Shown piece by piece: positions 9,657-17,395 of a stretch of DNA of 64,000 nt. Below the pieces are notes generated by a model, which had not been told where the DNA came from, did no database searches, and was given only the letters and a program-made list of their open reading frames with translations. The stretch is taken from positions 114,877 through 178,876 of the forward strand of contig NZ_JPFZ01000010.1 in the NCBI RefSeq assembly GCF_000722775.1, in the 5' to 3' direction. The first letter of the stretch is position 1; each line of letters opens with the position of its first letter. Made by a program: the position numbers and the translations under genes. The stretch is from Streptococcus mitis subsp. hohhotensis (GTDB taxonomy: Bacteria > Bacillota > Bacilli > Lactobacillales > Streptococcaceae).

Positions 9657-9789
9657 ATACTTTTCTGAAGTGGTGACGGACGTCAGCAAAGTCCTTCGGA
9701 CTTTCATGACTAAAATTTGAGCCTAAGGTCTCAAATTTTCCGCAGTTGGTACAATCACTTGTACCAACTGACACCACAGCGAAAAGTAT
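9657..9789. repeat. Cloverleaf-like inverted-repeat element between yqeH and yhbY
   Basis: Four nested perfect stems are visible. The outer stem has arms ATACTTTTC (9657-9665) and GAAAAGTAT (9781-9789), extended by GTGGTG (9670-9675) and CACCAC (9772-9777). Inside are three hairpins: AAAGTCC/GGACTTT with a TTC loop plus GTCA/TGAC (9682-9710); AAAATTTGAG/CTCAAATTTT (9712-9739); and CAGTTGGTACAA/TTGTACCAACTG with a TCAC loop (9743-9770). A further G/C-rich hairpin, GGGC/GCCC, follows near 9797-9815. There is no ORF and no known name that I can attach. It interrupts an otherwise tight operon. Confidence 0.75.
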
Positions 9790-9844
9790 TCGTTATGGGC
9801 TCGCAAGGCTCGCCCGAATTCAGATAACCCTTTCCTTTCTGTGT

Positions 9845-10951
9845 TTAAATAATCGCTTTTCGTGTGACGACGGCGACGCCTTCTGGTGCCCAGACGGCGA
9901 CTTTTGCGGTGCCTGTTACGCGGATCCAGCCTAGGCCTGAGATGACTAGGTCTGTCTTGTCCTTGATGTTAAATACATGTTGGACCAATTTGGGAAAATC
10001 TTCTTTTTCCTTGCTATTTGGCGGTGTTAGAAGAGTTCCAACGTGCTTATCATAAAATGCACTAGCGCCTTCAAGCTTGGTACGATGGAGTTTGAGTTCA
10101 TTATCAAAGAAGGCTGTGAAACCTTGCTTCTCACCTGCAATGAAGTCAAAGCGTCCCAAACCACCTAAAAACAGGGTTTGTTCAGGATTGAGCTGATAGG
10201 TCTTAGGCTTGATCTCCTTTTTAGGGCTAACATACTTGAGGTTTTTGGCCGTCAAGTAGTGGGCCATCTGGTGGCGGTGGATGATTCCTGGCGTATCGTA
10301 GATATAAGAACCATCATCAAGCGGAATCTCGATTTTGTCCAAGGTCGTCCCTGGGAAGCGTGACGTCGTAATGACATTCTGGTCACCCGTGATTTCTTGG
10401 ATAATAGCATTGATGAGGGTTGATTTTCCAACGTTGGTTACACCAACCACATAGACATCACGACCCTTACGGTAGTGTTCAATCTTGTCAATGACTTCCT
10501 TAATGGCATGTTTGTTTTGTGCTGAAGTTAGGACGACATCGACTGGACGAAGTCCTTCTTCGTGGGCACGTTCCATGAGCCACTGGCTAATCTTGCCTGG
10601 TTTAACAGACTTGGGCAGGATATCTTTTTTATTTCCCACCAAGAGGACATCATTGCCCGAGACAAAACGTGGTAAGCCTGGGATGACAGAGCCATTAAAG
10701 TCAAAGATATCAATAACATTAACCACTAAGGCATCACTGTCTCCTACCTCGTGCAAGAGCTTGAGGAAATCATCGTCCGTCAACTGGACATCCGTGATTT
10801 CATTGTAGTGACGGAGACGGAAACAGCGTTGGCAATAGACTTCGCCAGTCTCCAAACCTTTTTCAAGTGCCGACTGGGGAGTAAATCCAAGACCAGCCTT
10901 GTCTGTCGTCTGAATGGTTGCTCCACAACCAATACAGAGAATTTCTTCCAT
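9845..10951 (-). CDS. yqeH: Ribosome biogenesis GTPase YqeH
   Basis: A 368-residue circularly permuted GTPase needed for 30S subunit assembly. An N-terminal treble-clef zinc module (CIGCG...CQRC, residues 6-42) is followed by permuted G motifs: VGNKKD (G4), then GVTNVGKSTL (G1), then YDTPGI (G3). The permuted order is diagnostic. The C-terminal region is the RNA/protein-binding part. It is 2 nt downstream of yqeG and upstream of yhbY. Confidence 0.95.
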   Translation of the reverse strand: MEEILCIGCGATIQTTDKAGLGFTPQSALEKGLETGEVYCQRCFRLRHYNEITDVQLTDDDFLKLLHEVGDSDALVVNVIDIFDFNGSVIPGLPRFVSGNDVLLVGNKKDILPKSVKPGKISQWLMERAHEEGLRPVDVVLTSAQNKHAIKEVIDKIEHYRKGRDVYVVGVTNVGKSTLINAIIQEITGDQNVITTSRFPGTTLDKIEIPLDDGSYIYDTPGIIHRHQMAHYLTAKNLKYVSPKKEIKPKTYQLNPEQTLFLGGLGRFDFIAGEKQGFTAFFDNELKLHRTKLEGASAFYDKHVGTLLTPPNSKEKEDFPKLVQHVFNIKDKTDLVISGLGWIRVTGTAKVAVWAPEGVAVVTRKAII

Positions 10952-10953
10952 AG

Positions 10954-11481
10954 TTAAATTCCTTTTTTATATGTAATCGGTCCGTACTTTTCAGTGATTT
11001 TTCGCATCACACGACGCTCACGAGCTCGGTTAATCTGCGTTTTGATCGAGTCATGTTGGACCAAGGGTTTGACTAAAATCGAGCGAATGCCTGCACGGTG
11101 GGCTGCTCGTATATCTGTCATGAGCTGGTCACCAACCATGACCACTTCGCTTTTCTCATAGTGGAATTCCTTCATGGCACGATCAATCCCAAATGTGAAG
11201 GGCTTCAGAGCCCAATAAACGTAATCAATTCCAAACTTCTCAACTGCTCGTTGGACGCGTTTCTTAGTGTTATTTGAGACCACGATAATGCGAATGCCCG
11301 CGTCCCGAAGATCATGTAGCCATTGCTTCATCTCTGGCGTCCCGTCAGGATTGTTCCAAGCTATGAGGGTATTGTCCAAATCGACCAAAACAGCCTTGAT
11401 TCCCTGCGCCTGCAGGCTTGGGACTGTCAGATCATAGACTGCTTCCACAGCAAAATCTGGCATGTAATTTTCAATCGCCAT
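10954..11481 (-). CDS. yqeG: YqeG-family HAD-IIIA phosphatase
   Basis: A HAD phosphatase of 175 residues with motif I DLDNTL, motif II SNN, a Lys in the KPFTFG loop, and motif IV MVGDQLMTDI. The physiological substrate is unknown. The frame is open further upstream into corA, but AAGGAG lies 5 nt before the ATG at 11479-11481 (MAIENYMPDF), so that is the start. It leads the yqeG-yqeH-yhbY-nadD-yqeK group. Confidence 0.92.
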   Translation of the reverse strand: MAIENYMPDFAVEAVYDLTVPSLQAQGIKAVLVDLDNTLIAWNNPDGTPEMKQWLHDLRDAGIRIIVVSNNTKKRVQRAVEKFGIDYVYWALKPFTFGIDRAMKEFHYEKSEVVMVGDQLMTDIRAAHRAGIRSILVKPLVQHDSIKTQINRARERRVMRKITEKYGPITYKKGI

Positions 11482-11495
11482 TCTGGCTCCTTTTC

Positions 11496-12404
11496 TTAAC
11501 TTTTTTTCGCAATTTTCCTTAGCAACAACGACAGGACAATCCACAACCCAGCACTAGCCAAACTGATGTAGAGCCAAGCATGGGGCTCATCTGTTAAAGG
11601 TAGGGGAACATTCATTCCGAAAAAGCCTGTCACTACTGCCAAAACCGCTAGCAAGACTGAAATGATGGTCAAGGTTGTCAAATTATCATTCAGATTATTG
11701 TTTAGGATGTTGTTGTAAGATGCTGATAGTTGTTGGAGGACTTGAGAAATCAAGTCTGTCATGGATACCAGCTGATGAGCCTCAATCATGGCATCATCAA
11801 ACTGTTCTCTCTCAATCTCGTTAAAACTGCGATAGAGGGCATGCCCTTGGATATGTTCCAGCAACATGCGATTTTGCTTGGCAGCCGCAGTAAGATAAAC
11901 CATACCAGTTTCCAAGTCGGAAAGTGCAAAGAGGTTTTTCTTAGTCGTCCGCTGGCGCAAGAGGCCATTGACCTCATCCTTACTCTTGTCCATCTGCTCG
12001 ATGACAGGGTAGTAGGCATTGCTGATGATTTCCAGACTGGCAAAGAGAAACTTGTAAATCGAAAGCGTGTCATGACTCTCCAGATAACGGGTCATCTGTT
12101 CAATGACATAGGCGTTCTTGGTATTACTAATGGTAATCAGGCGACGATGTTCCACGATAAAGGTCATGGGAAAGGCTTCGTAGTAGGCCTTATCCTTTTT
12201 CAAGTTCAAGACATTGTAGATAAAGGTCACAGTCCCATTTTCGCGGTGATAATCCATGTGGGCACGCTCATTCCTATCCAGTGCGTACTCAATGGTTTCC
12301 TTGTCCAAACCGTAGATTTCAGAAAGGTCCTCTAGTTTTTTCAACTTGTCCAAATCTAGGTTAATCCAGGTACAACCATTGCCCAACTGTTTTTCTAAAA
12401 ACAT
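11496..12404 (-). CDS. corA: CorA-family divalent cation transporter
   Basis: A 302-residue CorA-type channel for Mg2+ (possibly Co2+/Ni2+). A long soluble N-terminal part is followed by two C-terminal membrane helices. The selectivity signature GMN is present (FFGMNVPLP, about residues 258-266) at the end of the first helix, and a basic tail follows the second helix. An own promoter sits in the short gap after the channel gene upstream. Fourteen nt separate it from yqeG. Confidence 0.92.
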   Translation of the reverse strand: MFLEKQLGNGCTWINLDLDKLKKLEDLSEIYGLDKETIEYALDRNERAHMDYHRENGTVTFIYNVLNLKKDKAYYEAFPMTFIVEHRRLITISNTKNAYVIEQMTRYLESHDTLSIYKFLFASLEIISNAYYPVIEQMDKSKDEVNGLLRQRTTKKNLFALSDLETGMVYLTAAAKQNRMLLEHIQGHALYRSFNEIEREQFDDAMIEAHQLVSMTDLISQVLQQLSASYNNILNNNLNDNLTTLTIISVLLAVLAVVTGFFGMNVPLPLTDEPHAWLYISLASAGLWIVLSLLLRKIAKKS

Positions 12405-12430
12405 CTTCTCTCCTTTACCAAACTCTTTCT

Positions 12431-12459
12431 ATTGTACCATAAATCTGCTAAAATTTCAG
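12431..12459 (-). promoter_or_regulatory. Predicted promoter of corA
   Basis: Minus strand: CTGAAA, 17-nt spacer, TACAAT preceded by TGG (extended -10), ending about 27 nt before the corA start. The -35 overlaps the stop of the upstream gene. Confidence 0.5.
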
Positions 12460-13022
12460 GCCTGGTCTGTCCGAGAGAAATTGCTGACGACGGTGATATT
12501 CCGATTGGGAACGAAGTGCAGAACCTGATCTTCTCCTCTGAGTTGCGTTGTTCGAATGCCGACGCTGACGACCTTGCCCGATACAGTAATAGGACCATTT
12601 GTCAAAACAACCTCATCTCCCACATCCAGTTGACGTTCAAAGAGGATGAAAAAGCCATTGATGACATCAGACAGAAAACCTTGGGCTCCCATCCCAATAG
12701 CCACCCCAGCAATCCCAGCACCTGCCAGCAAACTAGAAACTGGCAAACCTAAAATCGACAAAATGCAGTAAAGTAAAAAGAAATAAAGGGTATAATTAAA
12801 CACATTTTCTAACAGACGTGAGATGGTTTTCTGACGCCCGACATCATGACGAGACATTTTTAGAGAAGGTTTAACAATTCTCTGCACCATGGTATGAAGT
12901 AGCTTTTTAGCTATATAAAAGAGTAAAAATAAGAATAAAAGAGAAAGTAGCTTGGTTAAGATATTCTCGATAATCGTTGTTATATCAAGCTTATTGAGAT
13001 AGGTTTGAATAAATTCTTGCAT
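12456..13022 (-). CDS. Small MscS-type mechanosensitive channel
   Basis: A 188-residue membrane protein. Two or three hydrophobic segments (about 22-42, 75-95 and 98-125) lead into the MscS pore helix with its Gly/Ala pattern (LLAGAGIAGVAIGMGAQG), then the beta domain (VGDEVVLTNGPITVSGKVVSV, FVPNRNI). It stops soon after the beta domain, so it lacks most of the C-terminal alpha/beta cage of the ~285-residue E. coli MscS. No frameshift is evident at the end, so this may be a naturally short form. It is divergent from sstT. Confidence 0.82.
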   Translation of the reverse strand: MQEFIQTYLNKLDITTIIENILTKLLSLLFLFLLFYIAKKLLHTMVQRIVKPSLKMSRHDVGRQKTISRLLENVFNYTLYFFLLYCILSILGLPVSSLLAGAGIAGVAIGMGAQGFLSDVINGFFILFERQLDVGDEVVLTNGPITVSGKVVSVGIRTTQLRGEDQVLHFVPNRNITVVSNFSRTDQA

Positions 13023-13040
13023 AGAAAACTCCTTTCATTT

Positions 13041-13068
13041 ATTATACCATACTTTCATAAAGTGTCAT
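13041..13068 (-). promoter_or_regulatory. Predicted promoter of the MscS-type gene
   Basis: Minus strand: ATGACA, 16-nt spacer, TATAAT with an extended TGG just upstream. It ends about 18 nt before the start codon. Confidence 0.55.
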
Positions 13069-13114
13069 TCTCCATAAATATTCAAAAATAATTTCAAAAA
13101 TAGACAGAAAATTC

Positions 13115-13143
13115 TTGATTTTAGTTCATATTTATACTATAAT
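13115..13143 (+). promoter_or_regulatory. Predicted promoter of sstT
   Basis: Plus strand: TTGATT, 17-nt spacer, TATAAT. The gene's AAAGGAG ribosome-binding site (13161-13167) follows 17 nt downstream. Confidence 0.7.
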
Positions 13144-13173
13144 CATAAACATTACACAACAAAGGAGATTGTT

Positions 13174-14379
13174 ATGAAAAAATTCATTCATGCTTGGAAT
13201 AAGGCAAGCCTAATCAAACGTATCTTGATTGGCATGCTTATTGGAGGAACCCTAGGACTGACACTTCCTAACATTTCAGGAATTGGCCTGCTAGGAGATC
13301 TCTTTGTTGGTGGCCTTAAAGCCATCGCACCGATTCTGGTCTTTGCCCTCGTTGCCAATGCCCTTTCCCAACATCAAAAGGGACAAGATAGCAATATGAA
13401 AACCGTTATCTTCCTTTACTTGGTGGGAACCTTTGCCGCTGCCCTTATCGCTGTACTAGCAAGTTTCATCGTCCCTGTTGAAATTACCCTAAATAGCGCT
13501 AATACCGATATTGCTCCACCAGATGGGATTGGACAAGTCCTCAGCAACCTCTTGCTCAAACTGGTTGACAATCCAGTTAATGCCCTTGTCACAGCCAACT
13601 ACATTGGTATCCTATCATGGGCAGTTGTTTTCGGGATTGCCATGAGAGAAGCCAGCAAAAATAGTAAAGAATTGCTGAAAACCATGGCTGATGTGACTTC
13701 TAAGATTGTCGAATGGATCATTAACCTAGCTCCATTTGGTATCCTTGGTCTTGTCTTCAAAACCATCTCTGATAAGGGAATCGGAAGCCTAGCCAACTAC
13801 GGAATCTTACTTGCCCTCTTGGTGACAACCATGTTCTTTGTGGCCTTAGTAGTCAATCCATTGATTGCTTTCCTCTTTATGAAGAGAAACCCTTATCCCC
13901 TCGTTTGGAAATGTTTGCGTGTCAGCGGTGTGACAGCCTTCTTTACTCGTAGTTCTGCTGCCAACATCCCTGTCAACATGAAACTTTGCCACGACCTTGG
14001 ACTGGATCCAGATACCTATTCTGTTTCTATCCCACTTGGTTCTACTATCAACATGGCCGGGGCAGCGATTACTATTAACGTTTTGACCCTTGCTGCAGTA
14101 AATACTTTGGGAATCCCTGTTGACTTTGCCACAGCCTTTGTCCTCAGTGTGGTAGCAGCTATCTCAGCCTGTGGTGCTTCTGGTATTGCCGGAGGATCCC
14201 TCCTTCTTATCCCAGTTGCTTGTAGCCTTTTCGGTATTTCTAACGATATTGCCATGCAAGTTGTCGGTGTTGGATTTGTGATTGGTGTCATCCAAGACTC
14301 ATGTGAAACAGCCCTTAACTCTTCTACAGACGTCCTCTTTACTGCTGTTGCCGAATACGCAGCAGCCCGTAAAAAATAG
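13174..14379 (+). CDS. sstT: Serine/threonine:Na+ symporter SstT
   Basis: A 401-residue dicarboxylate/amino acid:cation symporter (DAACS) protein that takes up serine and threonine with sodium. Eight or so membrane segments are visible, along with the family reentrant-loop region [12 protein letters not shown] and the Asn/Met-rich [15 protein letters not shown] stretch. Start: AAAGGAG 6 nt before the ATG. It has its own promoter and is followed by a strong hairpin terminator, so it is monocistronic. Confidence 0.95.
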   Translation: MKKFIHAWNKASLIKRILIGMLIGGTLGLTLPNISGIGLLGDLFVGGLKAIAPILVFALVANALSQHQKGQDSNMKTVIFLYLVGTFAAALIAVLASFIVPVEITLNSANTDIAPPDGIGQVLSNLLLKLVDNPVNALVTANYIGILSWAVVFGIAMREASKNSKELLKTMADVTSKIVEWIINLAPFGILGLVFKTISDKGIGSLANYGILLALLVTTMFFVALVVNPLIAFLFMKRNPYPLVWKCLRVSGVTAFFTRSSAANIPVNMKLCHDLGLDPDTYSVSIPLGSTINMAGAAITINVLTLAAVNTLGIPVDFATAFVLSVVAAISACGASGIAGGSLLLIPVACSLFGISNDIAMQVVGVGFVIGVIQDSCETALNSSTDVLFTAVAEYAAARKK

Positions 14380-14380
14380 C

Positions 14381-14420
14381 GCATAAAGACAAGCCTGCTC
14401 AGGTCTTGTCTTTTACGCTT
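14381..14420 (+). terminator. Terminator after sstT
   Basis: Arms AAGACAAG and CTTGTCTT with an inner CCTG/CAGG pair, followed by TTACGCTTTT. It begins just past the sstT stop. Confidence 0.75.
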
Positions 14421-14446
14421 TTATTCTAACTTACCAGGAAATTCTT

Positions 14447-15400
14447 ATGTCTATTAGCCAACGTACGGCCAAGCTCATCTTAGCTACCTGTCTTGCCTGC
14501 CTTCTTGCTTATTTTCTCAATCTTTCCTCAGCTGTCTCGGCTGGAATCATCGCCCTCTTGAGCCTATCTGATACACGTAGAAGTACTTTAAAACTGGCCC
14601 GCAATCGGCTCTTTTCCATGCTTCTGGCTCTGGTTATCGGAGTTTTGGCTTTTCACTTGAGCGGATTTCATATCTGGAGCCTTGGCCTCTATCTTGCATT
14701 CTACGTTCCTCTAGCCTATATGATGGGCTGGGAAATTGGCATCACACCAAGCACGGTTTTGGTTAGCCATCTCTTGGTTCAAGAGTCAATCTCTCCAGAC
14801 CTTCTAGTCAATGAATTTCTTCTCTTTGCAATCGGTACTGGATTTGCCTTGCTTGTTAATCTCTATATGCCTTCACGAGAAGAGGAAATCCAGCACTACC
14901 ACACACTGGTGGAAGAAAAGTTAAAAGATATCCTCCTACGCTTCAAATATTATTTATCCAGAGGGGATGGACGTAACCGAGCACAGCTTGTGGAAGAATT
15001 AGACACTCTTTTGGAAGAAGCCCTCAGACTGGTCTATTTGGATCACTCAGACCACCTCTTTCACCAGACTGATTACCATATTCACTACTTTGAGATGAGA
15101 CAGCGACAAAGTCGTATCCTGCGAAATATGGCCCAGCAAATCAACACCTGTCGCCTAGCTGCCAGTGAGAGCCTGATTTTGGCCCAACTCTTTTCAAAAA
15201 TTGCAGGTCAACTGAGCCAGACAAATCCTGCTTCTGATTTGCTAGATGAAATTGAACGTTATTTGGAAATCTTCCGTAGCCGCAGTCTCCCCAAGACAAG
15301 AGAAGAATTTGAAACTCGCGCCACCCTTCTTCAACTCCTACGTGAAGCCAAAACCTTCATCCAAGTAAAAGTTGACTTTTATCAAAAATATGGACAGTAA
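14447..15400 (+). CDS. Aromatic acid exporter family (FUSC-like) membrane protein
   Basis: A 317-residue protein. The N-terminal ~145 residues contain about four or five hydrophobic segments (from ILATCLACLLAYFL onward) in the ArAE_1 arrangement. The C-terminal ~170 residues are soluble, helical and charged (matching the ArAE_1 C-terminal domain as I know it). The family is annotated as aromatic acid exporters, but substrates of the Gram-positive members are not established. It follows the sstT terminator closely, so it may rely on read-through. It ends against a BOX element. Confidence 0.82.
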   Translation: MSISQRTAKLILATCLACLLAYFLNLSSAVSAGIIALLSLSDTRRSTLKLARNRLFSMLLALVIGVLAFHLSGFHIWSLGLYLAFYVPLAYMMGWEIGITPSTVLVSHLLVQESISPDLLVNEFLLFAIGTGFALLVNLYMPSREEEIQHYHTLVEEKLKDILLRFKYYLSRGDGRNRAQLVEELDTLLEEALRLVYLDHSDHLFHQTDYHIHYFEMRQRQSRILRNMAQQINTCRLAASESLILAQLFSKIAGQLSQTNPASDLLDEIERYLEIFRSRSLPKTREEFETRATLLQLLREAKTFIQVKVDFYQKYGQ

Positions 15401-15401
15401 A

Positions 15402-15598
15402 ACTCTTCGAAAATCTCCTCAAACCACGTCAGCTTCACCTTGCCGTAGGTATGGTTACTGACTTCGTCAGTCTTATCTACAACCTCAAAACAGTGTTTTG
15501 AGCTGACTTCGTCACTTCTATCCACAAACTCAAAACAGTGTTTTGAGCAGCATCCGGCTAGCTTCCTAGTTTGCTCTTTGATTTTCATTGAGTATAAA
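15402..15598 (-). repeat. BOX-type intergenic repeat
   Basis: Matches the streptococcal BOX element. On the minus strand the boxA end starts near 15598 (TATACTCAATGAAAATCAAA). Two boxB-like modules with the CAAAACACTGTTTTG palindrome follow. The boxC end is near 15402 (CACGTCAGC ... AGATTTTCGAAGAG). BOX copies are characteristic of S. pneumoniae and its mitis-group relatives and are thought to be moved in trans. It separates the convergent aromatic-exporter and asp5 genes. Confidence 0.9.
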
Positions 15599-15650
15599 AA
15601 AGAAAACTTCAGACCAATCACAAAAGGTGAATATCTGAAGTTTTCTTTTA
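15599..15650. terminator. Bidirectional terminator between asp5 and the BOX element
   Basis: Long arms AAAGAAAACTTCAG and CTGAAGTTTTCTTT with T/A runs on both outer sides. It abuts the asp5 stop and would also terminate the plus-strand gene. Confidence 0.75.
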
Positions 15651-15872
15651 TTTGTAAGTTATCACCATGAAGGTTAATAGTAAAACGAATAGGGCCAAAC
15701 TCACTAATAAAGTGAGAACCTTTACTAAGGTGTTGCTCTGCCAGTAACTTGGTTTACCAATATTACTAGTCGCATCCATGGAAAATAGTTGATTTTGACG
15801 GGGTTGTATAGTTACCAATACAATCAAAGCAAGAGATAGGATAATAGCTAAAACAATCAGTATTTCAATCAT
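15648..15872 (-). CDS. asp5: Accessory Sec protein Asp5 (SecG-like)
   Basis: A 74-residue protein with two hydrophobic helices (about 3-22 and 49-70) around a short polar loop, the SecG topology. In accessory-Sec loci with extra translocon subunits, the last two genes encode SecE-like Asp4 and SecG-like Asp5, needed with SecY2 for SRRP export (established in S. gordonii). It is the last gene of the secY2-to-asp5 unit, 4 nt after asp4, and is followed by a strong terminator. Confidence 0.88.
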   Translation of the reverse strand: MIEILIVLAIILSLALIVLVTIQPRQNQLFSMDATSNIGKPSYWQSNTLVKVLTLLVSLALFVLLLTFMVITYK

Positions 15873-15876
15873 AGGT

Positions 15877-16056
15877 CTACCTCAAAATTCCCAGCAAAGT
15901 GAAGAGCAAACCAATCAGAATCATCAAACCCAGTAAGAGTGAAAAAGTTTTACTAATCTTTTCCCCTCGGGTTTCTTTTTCCTTCTTGATAGGTTTTTGT
16001 TTCAACTCTTCCATGCGACCTTCAACGTCTTTGTAAAATAAATCTTCGTCTGACAT
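15877..16056 (-). CDS. asp4: Accessory Sec protein Asp4 (SecE-like)
   Basis: A 59-residue protein, MSDEDLFYKDVEGRMEEL at the start, with a Lys/Glu-rich N-terminal half and one C-terminal membrane helix (about residues 37-57). This is the SecE pattern and matches the expected place of asp4 between gtfB and asp5. It starts 1 nt after the gtfB stop, with a GGAGG inside the end of gtfB. It is short enough to be missed by automatic length cut-offs. Confidence 0.88.
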   Translation of the reverse strand: MSDEDLFYKDVEGRMEELKQKPIKKEKETRGEKISKTFSLLLGLMILIGLLFTLLGILR

Positions 16057-16057
16057 G

Positions 16058-17395
16058 TTAGCCTCCTAAAACAGTTTGCATGGTTTCCTGATATCGCACC
16101 AAGTCAACATAGTTTGCATGTTGGCCTTGTTTGCCAAGTGCCCGACGCATTTGATCAACATCTGAAAGGGTCAGTTTAATGGTCTCAACCAAAGCAGAAA
16201 CCTCACTACTTTCAAATAGATGGTCTGGAGCGATATAAAGTCTATTGTGGACCGTTTGATTGAAGCCCAGAATCAAGAGATTGTGCTCAAAGGCCTGACG
16301 CACTGCCTGTAGCAACTCATTGCTGTGGTTTATATCCAAGTAAATATCCGACAATTGATACAGTTCCTGAATCTTCTGTGGACTAGCGTTCTGGTAAAGA
16401 ACCACATTAGGATAACGAAGCATGTCTAAGAGCTTAGAAGACATCTCTGTCACCGCTGCGATACGGAAAGTGACATCAGGCAAGGCTTCTACTATCGCTT
16501 CTACTTGCTCAATCTGATCTGAATTGGTCAAGATTAAGGCATCTCGTCTTAGGAAATTATCGCGTTTGAACTGGTAATGATAACCCAAGTGCACAAACTG
16601 ATTATGATATTTCTCGTCAGTCAACTCTAAAGCGCGCTCATAAGTCGCCTTGTTGGGAATGATGATTTTCTTAGTACGCACATCATCACTTTCCAAAATC
16701 AACTGCATATTGCCTGGAATAGCATCATAGAGAGGTTCCTGCCAAACTAGGATATCTGAGCCAGACTTATCTGGATGATGGAAGGAAACCAAGAAAGGAG
16801 TCGCTAAGGTATTAAAGATAAGCTGAGTTGTATCTATTTCCAAATCTTGCAAAAAGAAGGTGATAAATTCAACCTTATTTGCAAAGTAACGCATGGGCTG
16901 ACCTGGCAAAGTCAATAAGATATCACCCGTCACATGGTTTTCCAGCAAGACTTCCTTACCATTGACATCTTGGTAAACCGTCATAATCCGCTCACCATCT
17001 GCACTGTAGGTCGTTGTAGCAAAGCAAGCTCCGAAGCGATTGTAGTGGTCAACCTGGCGTCCTCGACCTTCTAGGTCTTTCCAGTCTACCTGTTTAACCA
17101 AGCGAGCCTGCAAACCATCAGCATAATGAATGACAGCTCTCTCCTGTGTCATATCTTCAATACGAGCAGACTGATTATTTCCTGAAATTTCCCAAAAAGC
17201 TGGAACAGGAACTTGATTAAAATAAAGAGGTTTTCCATCCTCGTAACCTAGATAATAGGTAAAAGGAGAGACCAGACCATCAGGCAGAAAACCGTCTGCA
17301 TCGATGATCACTCCAAGTTGGGAAAGACCAGTAGCGACTAGACTTTCATGTAAATCTCGACTTTCCTGACTATAACGATCATAAAGTTCAATCAT
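16058..17395 (-). CDS. gtfB: GtfB, partner subunit of the SRRP O-GlcNAc transferase
   Basis: GtfB (Gtf2) pairs with GtfA to form the enzyme that puts the first GlcNAc on Ser/Thr of the SRR domain; GtfB binds the acceptor. The 445-residue length fits. Residues ~284-410 form a Rossmann-type C-terminal module starting DALILTNSDQIEQVEAIV. Recognisable relatives of this module recur in four other proteins of this island (see 34964, 32873, 40441 and 41316). The start overlaps the end of gtfA by 8 nt, implying coupled translation. Confidence 0.93.
   Translation of the reverse strand: MIELYDRYSQESRDLHESLVATGLSQLGVIIDADGFLPDGLVSPFTYYLGYEDGKPLYFNQVPVPAFWEISGNNQSARIEDMTQERAVIHYADGLQARLVKQVDWKDLEGRGRQVDHYNRFGACFATTTYSADGERIMTVYQDVNGKEVLLENHVTGDILLTLPGQPMRYFANKVEFITFFLQDLEIDTTQLIFNTLATPFLVSFHHPDKSGSDILVWQEPLYDAIPGNMQLILESDDVRTKKIIIPNKATYERALELTDEKYHNQFVHLGYHYQFKRDNFLRRDALILTNSDQIEQVEAIVEALPDVTFRIAAVTEMSSKLLDMLRYPNVVLYQNASPQKIQELYQLSDIYLDINHSNELLQAVRQAFEHNLLILGFNQTVHNRLYIAPDHLFESSEVSALVETIKLTLSDVDQMRRALGKQGQHANYVDLVRYQETMQTVLGG

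Noticed and set aside
9746-9934. A 62-residue plus-strand frame across the yqeH-yhbY spacer
   Set aside because: It overlaps the cloverleaf element and the antisense of yqeH; no start signal.
15382-15621. A 79-residue minus-strand open frame
   Set aside because: It lies within the BOX element and translates its repeated modules.
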